A stretch of 64,000 bases of DNA from Nageia nagi (Eukaryota; Pinophyta), in the NCBI GenBank assembly GCA_050084985.1, contig JBITNC010000001.1:65472001-65536000 (forward strand). Direction: 5' to 3'. Made by a program: the position numbers and the translations under genes. A model generated the notes under the pieces. That model saw nothing but the letters and a program-made list of their open reading frames with translations, did no database searches and was not told the DNA's origin. Positions 33,447 through 44,638 of this stretch are shown one piece after another; position 1 is the stretch's first letter; every line of letters starts with the position of its first letter.

Positions 33447-36400
33447 ATTATTACAACAATCTGAAAGTTACAGGGAAGCTATGAATCAAATTTTACAATA
33501 AATTCAAGTGGATGTTAGTAATCCTAATAATTTCATTTCAATAGTCGAAAGTTTGAAGATATCCCAACAACCCAGTATCACCTTTTATGAAAAAGAAAAA
33601 TTAAGTAATGATGGGCCAGATAGATTAGATCCACCCTTACACATAATTGGTAAGGTAGATGGAAAATTATTTAAAAGAATTTTAATAGATGAAGGTTCAG
33701 CCATAAATATAATTTCTAACACTACATATAAAAAGTTGAATTTGCCAGATTCACTTATCTTAGCTCCTTCTTTGCAAATTAGAGCTTTTAATGATGTAGT
33801 GTGTTCAACTCTAGGATCAATAGTGCTTCCAATTACAGTAGGAGCTAAAACTATCCAAACTTTGCTACATATAATTGAAGGAAACATCATACAATATAAT
33901 GTTCTTTTAGGACACCCATGGATTAGAGAAATGCAATGTGTCCCATCAACTTATCATGGATGTTTAAAATACATCTATAAAGATAAAGTTCATTGTGTGT
34001 TTAAAGATCCAGATCCTTATTCACATTGTAATTTAATTTTTGATCCAAGTAAAGTGACATTACCGTCTCCTAATCTATCAACCATATTAATGAATGAAAA
34101 TATGAATCAATCTGAATTCATAAAAGGAAAAAGTGATATAGCTATACAGGATAAAGATACTTGGGAAAAAATTGCTAAAACTTTAAATGAAAAACATGGA
34201 GCTTCTTCATCAAAACAAGTAAATACTACATCTAATAATAACTCATCTGATGTATATCCAGTAAAAATTAAATTAATGGATTTAGGGATGGGATAATATG
34301 ATGTAGATGTTGTTGTATTTAATATACCTTCATCACAAGAAGTGGGTAAAGTATCTGAATCACCTAGTGTAATTGGACAAATAGTACCTTTAGGAGAAAT
34401 ACCTAATCAAACAATGTTTGTTTATGCGAGAATAGTAGATCCCATATTAACAATATCCAATCAAACATATGAAGGATATTTCAATAATGATATGAAATAT
34501 TTATCACCATGTTCAAGAATATTTGTTCTAAACTATTTTGACAAATGTAATTGGCAAGGATGAGGATTAGGTCGATATGAACAGGGTCCCCAAGAAATAA
34601 TTGAATTACAATACCAAGATCCCACTGATAAAAGGGGATTAGGTTATCAGAATAAATATAAAAATCTTGCTAAATTAGGAAATTTAGAAGAAGAGAATTT
34701 GGATTACAACGAAAAAATTTCAGAGAAAGAACCCATAGTACAAGAAATTATTAATCTAAAAGAAGAACAATTAAGTGAAGTGGATGTCTTAGAAGGTATC
34801 AAAATGCTCTTTATTAATAATATTGAGCTACCTTGGAATCATTCATACTCGCCAAGTGATATACAAGAAAAAACTATATTGCATTTTATTAAATCTAATC
34901 CTTCATCATGGGGAGCTTATGAATGTTATATGTATAAAGATAAGTTGGAAATCGATGTCAACATAACTCAATTGTTACATGTTGAAAGATCTGAAATTGA
35001 TACAATAAATATAATTTGTGAAGCTTGGTCATTCGATTGGCTAATCATCATAATAAATTGTATACAAGTTCATAAAACACAATTAAAATATGGAAAAAAC
35101 AAAATATTTACAACATTTTATGGTGATGTTATATTTGAAGAAGTAGTAAAATGTTTTCAAATTAATAAAATGATCTTTGATTACACATCACATTTTATGA
35201 AAGGTTATCCTAGGATTCAAGTTAAGAGTAAACGTTTTCCGTGAATGTTAGATCAATATAATAAAGAAAAAATTAATAGAACACACAAAATAAATAAAAA
35301 TGTTGAATCATCAATTCCTTCATATATACCATCGATAAACATGGTTACAATAAAAGAAAATATTACTAAAGATCAAAATAATGAACAAATAAATGAAACC
35401 AATAAAAATAAAGATTTAATTAGAACAATAGCTGATACTTCTACAAATGAAATAATTGCTGATTTCTCTCTTATATCATCTAATCCTTCAGCACATGAAT
35501 TCAAAAACATAGATTACATATTTAGTTCCTTCGAAAATCATGTATCTACGAATGAACAAACTCAAGAATATGATGAAGAATATAGTGTTAACGATAAAGG
35601 TTGGATACCAGTACCAAATCAATTAGAAGAAGGGTCGCATATGCTTACTAAAAATGTCTTAGAAATAAATATTAGTAATGATCCTCAAAATCTTAAAATT
35701 ATTCAATTAGGGGAAAACCTCACGGAAAATGAACGAGAAGAAATCATAACCTTATTAAAAGAACGAGAAAAAGTATTTGCATGGTCATATGTAGACATGC
35801 CTGGAATAGATCCTAAATTAGTAGTACATAATTTAGCATTAAAATCTGATGGTAGACCTGTTAAACAAAAATTACGAAAAATGCATCCCACTATAGCATT
35901 AATGGTAAAAGAAGAACTTCAAAAACTATTAGAAGTTAAATTTATACAACCTATAGATTATTCAGATTGGATATCTAATATGGTACCTATGAAAAAACCA
36001 AATGGAAAAATAAGAATATGTACATATTTTCGTGATCTTAACAATGCTTTTCCTAAGGATGATTTCCCTCTACCTAGCATTGATAGTTTGGTAGATTCGA
36101 CAGCAGGACATGATATGTTGTCATTAATGGATGGATTTTCTGGTTATAATCAAATAAAAATGGCCACTAAAGATCAACATAAAATGGCTTTTATAACTCC
36201 TTGGGGTACCTTTTGTTATAAAGTTATACCTTTTGGATTAAAAAATGTTGGAGCAACTTATCAAAGGGCTATGAATTATATATTTCATGATTATATGCAC
36301 GACATAGTAGAATATTATGTTGATGATTTGTTGGCTAGATCTAAATATCAAAAATATCATGGAAAAGTTTTAATTAAAGTCTTAGATAGATTATTAGAAC

Positions 36401-36529
36401 ATAAAGTAAGATTAAATCCAAAAAAATGTGTTTTTGGTGTAACTTCAAGAAAATTATTAGGATTTATTGTGTCCCGATGAGGAATTGAAATAGATCCTAG
36501 TAAAGTAAAGGCAATAGTGGATATGCCAC
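33439..36529 (+). pseudogene. Gypsy-T pol, 5' part: protease, G-patch-like, domain A, RT
   Basis: The pol frame is +1 relative to gag. The retropepsin active site is IDEGSA (Asp codon 33688), with the flap region and LLGHPWI further on. A G-patch-like segment follows at about 34540-34670: WQGxGLGRYEQG, then RGLGY, with x a TGA. The unrecognised domain A is at 34909-35196. RT starts around 35790 and shows FIQPIDYSDWISNMV, MLSLMDGFSGYNQIKM and the active site YVDD at 36316-36327. In-frame stops are at about 33472, 34294, 34561, 35242 and 36478, with no frameshift. The frame is cut at 36529 by the nested gag-only element and resumes at 42077. Confidence 0.85.
34909..35196 (+). other. Unrecognised domain A between protease and RT
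   Basis: A 96-residue segment of the pol frame with the spacing W-x35-C-x2-W-x10-C-x36-MIFDYTSHF. Two further copies with nearly the same spacing occur after integrase (44837-45115 and 45482-45757). I know no named domain with this signature. Its place in pol, between PR/G-patch and RT, implies it is or was processed from the polyprotein. Confidence 0.7.
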
Positions 36530-37386
36530 TGTTTACAAATAAAATTGAGCATGCAAATAAATAAATAGGTAAATATCTACAAACCTAATATATCCGTATT
36601 TTGAGCTACGGATAGCAATTTATTCTCAATAGCAATGAACAAGATAACCGATTCAAAAATTTAAATGTAATTGTACCAAACAAGACTGTGATTTGTATAC
36701 TTACCTCACAGAATATACCTAACAATGAAAGAGGAAGATGTTGGCGATGTACTGATGATGAACTACCCTTGAAAAATGTAGTGACCTATGAAGATGCAAA
36801 AAGAGGACCGCAGGTGGTCTGTTTCAGAGATAATAGAGCACCGACGGTGTTCTTGGTTCATAAGGGAGCACTGGTAGCCTTTATTTGATAGTTTTTGACC
36901 TCTAAATAAAGTCTAGAACTTCAATACGGATGTCTCAGATAGTAGTGTGATATCAGAATAGATCGTAGATGTCAAGATAGCTCGCGAAAGGAAGTACATA
37001 AACCACAGCCTTGTAGGCAGTATCAAGAGATACCTTAAGGGGTTGCCACTACAAGACCATATGCGGGATTGTGTGTATCCTTGATTGTGGACTTACTATT
37101 AGATCCCTTATTTATATAGATAATAGATAATACAACCCATGGGTCGGCCTGCATCTACATAAATAAGGTTAATTCATAATATTCAAGATAACCACACCAA
37201 TAAACAAGATAATTCATGTAATATTCAAGATAATCCATGCAATATTCAAGATAATCATTATAAAATTCATATTCAAGACAAATATTAATATTATCACATT
37301 AAGACATTCAAGACATATATTTAGACCAAGCATGTTTTCATTAATTTATTGATTTAAAAACATAAATTCATTTTTATGTGTTAACA
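36530..37386 (-). repeat. 3' LTR of the gag-only element
   Basis: In element orientation it starts TGTTAACACATAAAAATG and ends TTTGTAAACA. It holds GC-richer modules (GACCGCAGGTGGTC, AGCACCGACGGTGTTCT) that can form short hairpins and recur in the internal region near 38818. Confidence 0.9.
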
Positions 37387-37841
37387 AATGCCCCACTTTG
37401 GATGTGAAATCAAAAGAAACATGAGGTGAATTGAGATTTTGCATTCAAAGTAAAAGCACAATATCATAGCAATGAAAAATTTGACAAGCAATGATAAACA
37501 CTAACCATTCTAAATTCAAGCAAAATCATGACAAAGCTTGTTAGTACTAGATATGGGTTGAGAAAACTCCCTTTTGTGATGTTTTGGGCACACTTGCCCC
37601 CTTGCCTTTGCTGATATATGGAGGCCATAGGTGGTCCCCTCTATCAGTCTATCTGATAATCTCACCATACCACTGATGACTCATGACAATAAGTCTGACA
37701 ACACACATACATAAGATGATTACCTGACAGATGACCTAACCACACATGACGACCTGACAACAACTCGACAAGACCACATCATAAGACAAGACATGATAAC
37801 CATGACAACACACATGACCACACATGACCACACATAGGGGA
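37387..37841 (-). other. Region next to the 3' LTR, with PPT
   Basis: Non-coding. In element orientation CCAAAGTGGGGCATT precedes the LTR and probably contains the polypurine tract. Around 37700-37830 are CACATGAC and GACAACA short repeats. Confidence 0.5.
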
Positions 37842-38695
37842 GAGCTAAGTTCCACACAATTGCAATGGAAGCTGAGACTTTGCACCAAGAGGTATGTTGC
37901 AGTTGCATAAGAACCAAACTTCGTAAGATATATAGGAGCTAAAACTCCATGCCAAGAGGCATGATAAGCTGATAACACAATAAGACAACATCACAAGACA
38001 AGACATGAAAACACACTGATGAGAGCTAAGTTCCATACAACTGCAATGGAAGCTGAGACTTTGCACCAAGAGGTATGTTGTAGTTGCATAAGAACCAAAC
38101 TCCGTAAGATATATGGGAGCTAAAACTCCACTAAGAGCATGATAAGCTGATAAATGGGAGCTAAAACTCCACCAAGAGGCATGATAAGTTGATAAATGGG
38201 AGCTAAAACTCTGCCAAGAGGCATGATAAGCTGATAAATGGGAGCTAAAACTCCACCAAGAGGTATGATATATGATAAAAGCTGATCTTTATGCAAAGAA
38301 GCCTGATATACATAAGATAATACTGGTCACTATGCCAAGAGGCCTAATATATAAGATAAAACTAATCACTATGCCAAGAGGCCTGATATATAAGATAAAA
38401 ACTAATCACTGTGCCAAGAGGCCTGATATATATATGATAAAACTGATCACTATGCCAAGAGGCCTGATATATATATGATAAAATTGATCACTGTGCCAAG
38501 AGGCCTAATATATAAGATAAAAACTGATCATTGTGCCAAGAGGCCTGATATATATATGATAAAACTGATCACTATGCCAAGAGGCCTGATATATATATGA
38601 TAAAACTGATCACTGTGCCAAGAGGCCTGATATATATATGATAAAAATGATCACTGTATATGAGATAAAATTGATTACTATGCTAAGAGGCCTAC
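37842..38695 (-). repeat. Tandem array with CCAAGAGG units and GGAG...CTCC hairpins
   Basis: A two-copy 179-bp repeat (from 37842 and 38021) is followed by about 40-bp units. About 17 CCAAGAGG-type cores occur, the later ones every 37-44 bp. The first set carries GGAGCTAAAACTCC, a 4-bp-stem hairpin, at 37929, 38116, 38157, 38198 and 38240, with a relative near 38750. The later set alternates ATGCCAAGAGGCCT with GATATATATGATAAAACTGATCACT. One unit (37946) is a perfect CATGCC-AAGA-GGCATG hairpin. It lies between gag and the 3' LTR of the element. Confidence 0.85.
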
Positions 38696-39169
38696 AAAAT
38701 TATTTAAGAACTAATATCTACCCCTAGACATATGCAAAATAGTGACCTAGGAGCTAGAACTCCGTACTGAGGGGGATCCAGTGACTTTTGTTTTAACAAA
38801 AATAGATCATGGGAGAGGACCGCAGGTGGTCTTCACTGATAGATATGGAGCGTTGGTGCTCCTCTTTTTACATAAAAATGGATCCCCATTTCCTCTGCCA
38901 TAATGTTGGTTAGTGTGTATACCCTAATGTTAGTTTCATTAGTGTTAGTATGATGATGGGTGCTCACCAAATGACATATCCGAAGGGCAACTCACCCCCG
39001 CTAGTGCTAGCCTCATGTTGATTTTTACACCATAGTGCCCCAGTGAAAGTAGGACTTTTTGTTGTATTTTCTTGTGCATACATTATTCCTATATTATGTT
39101 TGGGCATGGGGTTTTTATAGATTCCCAAGTTTTCATTATCTGCATGCACAAGAGCTTTCCCTTTTACAT
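38696..39169 (-). other. Internal region downstream of gag in the gag-only element
   Basis: Broken low-quality coding, continuing the gag frame for a while in the minus direction, then non-coding. A copy of the LTR hairpin modules (GGACCGCAGGTGGTCT, GGAGCGTTGGTGCTCC) lies at 38814-38872. Confidence 0.5.
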
Positions 39170-41083
39170 CTGGTCTTTCAAATGAGATTACCTTTTTATC
39201 TACCAGATCTTGGGTGATATCTCTGAATTTTTACATTCACATGTTTTGTGGCCATGAACTCTATGGTATTGGCAAAATCCTCCTATAGTTTTAGTGGCTT
39301 ATTGGTTTACAGGTGGCAATTGAATTAGACCCTTCTTCACCAATGATTGCAACAACTCATTATGATCTTCTATGATTTTAGTGTATACTTGAGGAGTCTG
39401 AGGTTTGCTTGATTTATGTTTGTGTTTTTCTTGTGTGATTATGTTGATTGTTGAAGTTTCCCTTTCTTGTTTTCTAAGTTTCCACAAACCAATTTTCATC
39501 ATGTGTTGCTCTTTTTGAATCATGGAATTGATCATTTCTGAGAGGGGTTGGTCTAGATAGTTAAAGAATTCAAGCATCATCTCATCTCTAATGGATTTTA
39601 TCAGCATGTGTTTTAGTTCTTTCTCATTCAAGTTTATGAATTTTTCAATTTTCTTCCATTTGGCTACAAACTTGTTAAATGGTTGATTTTCCTTTTGTTT
39701 CATTTCGGCAAGATCTATAATGATTGGTTTTCTCTTTATGTTATATTGATATTGATCTATGAATTCACATTTTAATTGCTCATAACTCTTGATGCTTTGA
39801 TTTTCAATTCCATAGAACCAGTCAGATGCTTCTTTCTCTAAGCTAAGTTGAAAAAGTCTAGCTAACATATCAGAATCATGTTGATGTCTATAAGCTGCTT
39901 CTTCAAATATTACAATATGCATTCTCGGATCACTCATACCATTATATTTGTCAAAATCTATGTCTTTCCCTTCCCAAATTTTACTTCTTAATCTCGAACA
40001 AAGGGGGTGACTTTCTTCTAGTTGTTCATTCTCTTTTGCTTCATTTAAACATATTAGCCTTTTCAATTGTTCAGCCATGTTTGCTAATTGAGCTCTCATT
40101 TTATCTGATTTTTCTTTTTCAATTGATGAGTTTGGATTATCTTCAGGTTGCTTATTTATGAAATCAAGATTTTTAGGTTCTTCTTCACTTTCATAATCAA
40201 GTATTCCAGGAGTAAATCTTCCTATTTGTTCTCTCCATTCATGAATCAGTTGATTTTCTAGTTCTCCCATGATGACCTATCTTACACTCAATTGAGCTTT
40301 CTGGTAAGATTTTGTATTTGTTATTTTCTTTACCTCTATTTCTTTGATTTTCTTTTCTTTATCTGACCAGAAAGGGTAAGCATTAAGAATTTTTTGTGCA
40401 ATAGGTTCTGTTTCAAGTTCTATTTCTAACTCACTATTAGACTCATCACCAAACTCAATTATTTCATCTTCTTCTTCTTCTAATGTTATTGATCTATGAT
40501 TTTCAAATTCCAAAGATGACGAAGAGCGTTCACAAACATTTTGTTTAACTATTTCAGGGGTAAAAGAGTTTTGATCATGATGAAGCATACAAAAGTTGAT
40601 ATGACTTTCCATGGTATAAATGGGCCACGGGCGGTCCATTTCCACAGGGTTTAGATCGCGAGCGGTCCTATTATGATCGATTATGATGCTTGAAAAAAAG
40701 ATTGGTTCAAGAAATGTTCTAAAGGAAAATCTGAGACCATTCACAGTTAAAAATTCATAGATTTTATGCACTGAATAAGCTATGGTAGGATCTTTAGAGA
40801 ACTTGTAGAATGCCCCAGAATGCTCTATGAATTTTTGTATCAACCTTAGTTTATTTTCAGTGAGGTTCATATCGTTAGATTTTACCAAGTGATAAGGGAC
40901 CAACTGTGATTTATTTTCCAAAGGTGGAACTAGATTTTCTAAGATTCCTCCTTCAAGGGTTTCATTATCCAAGCTATCATTATCTTCAGAATCACCATGA
41001 TAAGATTCATCAATTGAAAAATTAGTTTTAACAACAAAGGGGGTACTAGTTTTGATTAACCTAGCACTCTTTCTTATTGGCAT
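39170..41083 (-). pseudogene. Gag of the nested gag-only element
   Basis: One frame on the minus strand from the ATG at 41083. The first 268 residues (MPIRKSARLIK start, acidic middle) end at a TAG (40277-40279). Two codons later, in the same frame, MGELENQLIHEW begins the next 323 residues. They contain the Ty3/gypsy capsid core (FDKYNGMSDPRMHIVIFEEA, then ASDWFYGIENQSIKSYEQL). After a TAA at 39299 the frame continues into a CQYHRVHGHKTCEC knuckle (about 39233-39281). Two stops therefore interrupt a gag of about 620 residues. There is no protease or pol after it. The acidic N-terminal third has no domain I recognise. Confidence 0.85.
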
Positions 41084-41220
41084 GATTTTCTTTCCAAGTT
41101 TTTCTTTTCCTTTTATTTTGTTCAGGCGATGATTGAACTAATGAAGGATAATCTAATAATTCATTTATATCTCTACCCATTGTTGAATCAAAAAGCATGT
41201 TTCATGTCGAGTTCACCAAA
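41084..41220 (-). other. Leader and PBS of the gag-only element
   Basis: A short leader of 137 nt. The PBS-like TGGTGAACTCGACATG begins about two bases inside the LTR end (minus strand). Confidence 0.6.
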
Positions 41221-42076
41221 TGTTTACAAATAAAATTGAGCATGCAAATAAATAAATAGGTAAATATCACAAACCCAATATATCTATATTTTGAGCTATG
41301 GATAGCAATTTATTCTCAATAGCAATGAATAAGATAACCGATTTAGAAATTTAAATGTAATTGTACCAAACAAGACTATGATTTGTATACTTACCTCACG
41401 GAACGTACCTAACAATGAAGGATGAAGATGTTGGTGATGTACTGATGATGAACTGCCCCTGAAAAATGTAGTGACTTGTGAAGATGCAAAAAGAGGACCG
41501 CGGGTAGTCTGTTTAAGAGATAATAGAGCACTGATGGTGTTCTTGGTTCATAAGGGAGCATTGGTAGCCTTTATTTGATAGTTTTTGACCTCTAAATCAA
41601 GTCCAGAACTTCAATATGGATGTCTCAGATAGCAGTGTGATATAAGAATAGATCATAGATGTCAGGATAGCTCACAAAAGGAAGTACACAAACCACAGCC
41701 TTGTAGGCGGTATCAAGAGATACCTTAAGGGGTTGCCACTACAAGACCATATGCGGGATTGTGTGTATCCTTGATTGTGGACTTACTATTAGATCCCTTA
41801 TTTATATAGATAATAGATAATACAACCCATGGGTCGGCCTGCATCTACATAAACAAGGTTAATTCACAATATTCAAGATAACCACACCAATAAACAAGAT
41901 AATTCATGCAATATTCAAGATAATCCATGCAATATTCAAGATAATCATTATAAAATTCATATTCAAGACAAACATTAATATTATCACATTAAGACATTCA
42001 AGACATATATTTAGACCAAGCATGTTTTCATTAATTTATTGATTTAAAAACATAAATTCATTTTTATGTGTTAACA
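41221..42076 (-). repeat. 5' LTR of the gag-only element
   Basis: The second copy of 36530-37386. Most differences between the two are transitions. Confidence 0.9.
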
Positions 42077-44528
42077 ACCACCTCTAGTAAATTTGAAACA
42101 ACTACAAAGTTTACAAGGCAAGTTACAAGCCATTAGAAGATTCATAGCACAACTTTCTGATAAATGTAAACCATTTATAAAATTATTAAAAAAGGGGATA
42201 GAATATCATTGGGGCAAAGAGCAACAAGATGCATTTGATGAAATTAAAAGATATTTATTATCTCCTCCTATCTTAAGTCCACCAAGAAAAGATATACCCT
42301 TTTTTTTATATATTTTCGCTACTGAAACTACTTTAGGAACAATGCTTGCTCAAAAGAATGAACACAATAAAGAACAAGCTATATATTATCTAAGTAGAAC
42401 ACTTGTGAGTTATGAGATTAAGTATATATATTTGGAAAAATTATGTCTTGCTGTCATTTTTGCTACTAAAAAACTTCGACATTATATGCTTAATCATACA
42501 ACATATGTCATTTCTAAAGTGGATCCATTGAAACATATGATGAATAAAACTTATTAAAATTCAAGAACTACAAAGTGGATAATGCACTTAACTGAATTTG
42601 ATTTACATTTTATTGGACAAAAGTCAATAAAAGGATAAGTAATTGCTGATTATCTCGCTGATGCTCCATTGCAAGATAATAAACCACTTGTCATTGAATT
42701 ACCTGATGATGGGGTGTTTCAATTAGATGAAATTGAAATACCTGTAGAACTCGAAGATGATTGGGATATGACAATACACTTTGATGGTTCTCGATGTGAA
42801 TAAGGTGGTGTAGTAGGTGTTGTATTTATAACATCGCAAGGGATCCCTATACCATATTCATTTAAGCTAAAATTTCCTTATACTAATAATAATGTGGAAT
42901 ACAAAGCTTTGATATTAGCATTAAAAACTGCCATTAAATTAAAACTTAAAAGAATTAAGATTATTGGAGATTCTTTACTCATCGTAAATCAAGTGAAAGG
43001 AATCTATCAATGTAAAGAACCTTTACTTCAAAAGTATAAAGCGTTAGTTGAGAAATTATTAAATTTTTTTGACCAATTTAGTATAGAAGCGGCACCAAAA
43101 TCATCTAATAGATTTGCAGATGCTATGGCTTCTATTGGATCTCTTATCCTGGAAGATCCTAAAAAATCTTCAATTCAAGTTGAAATAATTCAATTATTTC
43201 AATCATCATTACAACAGGAAGATGAAGAAAAAAGTGTATTAAATATTGATGTAACTGATAAAGATAATTGGTACAAAGAATTGATAGATTTTTTAAAATT
43301 TGGAACTCTTCCTGCAAACCTTAATAAATCATCATGACGAGCTTTTAAAATTAAAGCAACTAAATATTGTTTGATAGGGGATATCTTGTATCGATGAAAT
43401 TTCAATGGTATTTTACTCAGATGTCTTGAATGGAATGATGTTAAAAGGGCTATATCCTCCGCCCATGATGGAACATGCGAAGGACATTTTAATGGTGTTG
43501 CAATTGTAAAATGATTAATACGAATGGGGTATTATTGGCCAACTATGGAAAAAGATTGTTGTGAATATATTAAAAAATGTTTTAAATGTCAACAATACGC
43601 TCATTTATTTTCACAACCATCTCAAGAACTACATCCTATACAATCACTTTGGCCCTTCTCTAAATGGGCATTAGATTTAATAGGACAAATTACACCTACA
43701 TCTTCAGGTGGACACAAGTTCATAATTACAGCAACTGAATATTTTACCAAATGGGTAGAGGCTATTCCCATGACTTCCACCATTGGTTCATGAATCGCAA
43801 ATTTTATAGAAAATTATATTATATGTAGATTTGGTGTGCCAAACTAATTAATTATGGATAATGGAAAAAATTTTAAAAATAAGGATGTAAAACAAATATG
43901 TGATAAGTATAAAATTAAACAAAGTTTTTCCACTCCATATTATCCATAAGGCAATGGACAGGCAGAGGCTACTAATAAAACTATTCAGAACATCTTAGCA
44001 AAAATAGCCAATGATTCTCATAGAGATTGGCATATTCAAATACCAAAAGCCTTATGGGCTTATCGTACCAATGTACGCACTCCTATTGGGGCAATACCAT
44101 TCTCTTTGGTATATGGAATAGAAGCCATCCTACCCATAGAATTTGAAATACCATCCCTTAGAGTAAATCTAAGTGAGCAAAATTTCGATGAAGAAGCAAG
44201 ATAGACTCACTTAGATCAGTTATTGTTTTTAGATGAAAAATGTATTAATGCTTTAGAGCATATGCGTGTTTATCAGGAGAGGATAAAATGAGCTTTTGAT
44301 AAAAGGGCTCTAATTCGTGAGTTCAAAATAGGTGATTTGGTTTTAAAAGAAAATCAACAAACTTCACAAATAGAATGACAGCTTAGAGATAAGTTTGCTC
44401 CAAATTGGCTAGGACCATATGTCATTAAGAAAAAATTTGGTAAAGGAACTTATCATTTGTCGAATTTAGAAGGAAATGAAGAGCGTGAACCCATAAATAT
44501 TATGCATCTTCAACCTTTTTATACTTAA
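42077..44528 (+). pseudogene. Gypsy-T pol, 3' part: RNase H, second RNase H, integrase
   Basis: Continues the pol frame after the nested insertion. The RT-linked RNase H (42090-42560) shows AFDEIKRYLLSPPIL and TLGTMLAQ. A second, archaeal-type RNase H (about 42765-43150) shows MTIHFDGSRCE, NNVEYKALILALK and GDSLLIVNQVKG; a dual RNase H is a recognised mark of the Tat lineage. Integrase (about 43370-44528) keeps the HHCC zinc finger, the catalytic residues in ALDLIG, IMDNG and GNGQAE, and the GPY-type end (NWLGPYVIKKK). In-frame stops (about 42555, 42636, 42801, 43335, 43395, 43512, 43791, 43845, 43950, 44203, 44289, 44379) are all single-change derivatives of CGA, CAA, CAG or TGG by eye. There is no frameshift. 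Confidence 0.85.
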
Positions 44529-44638
44529 AAAAAAATGTGTATATTAGTTTTCTTTTGTTTTAAAAAAATAATAATAATAAATATATATATATATATATAT
44601 TAATATTTGTCAAGTGTTAATGATTAAAAATAGAAAAG

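Larger units (their letters stand above)
36530..42076 (-). mobile_element. Gag-only (TR-GAG-like) LTR retrotransposon nested in Gypsy-T
   Basis: LTRs of 857 bp (36530-37386) and 856 bp (41221-42076), by eye a few percent diverged, surround 3.8 kb of internal sequence. It carries a gag frame on the minus strand and no RT, RNase H or integrase. The target duplication is GCCAC (36525-36529) and ACCAC (42077-42081), one transition apart. On the minus strand the PBS (TGGTGAACTCGACATG) follows the LTR at 41221. It splits Gypsy-T pol between RT and RNase H; the pol frame matches on both sides once the insertion and duplication are discounted. It must have used proteins of another element to move. 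Confidence 0.88.

Noticed and set aside
37720-38478. Open frames over the CCAAGAGG array
   Set aside because: The repetitive translations (TMPRGLIYKIK-type) only reflect the tandem DNA repeat.
37842-38695. Possible CRISPR-like array because of regular spacing
   Set aside because: The spacers are themselves repeated, the context is a plant LTR element and no cas genes exist.
30603-44528. Reassigned genetic code or stop recoding in Gypsy-T because of many in-frame TGA codons
   Set aside because: TAG and TAA stops are also present, and all fit C-to-T decay of Arg, Gln and Trp codons.
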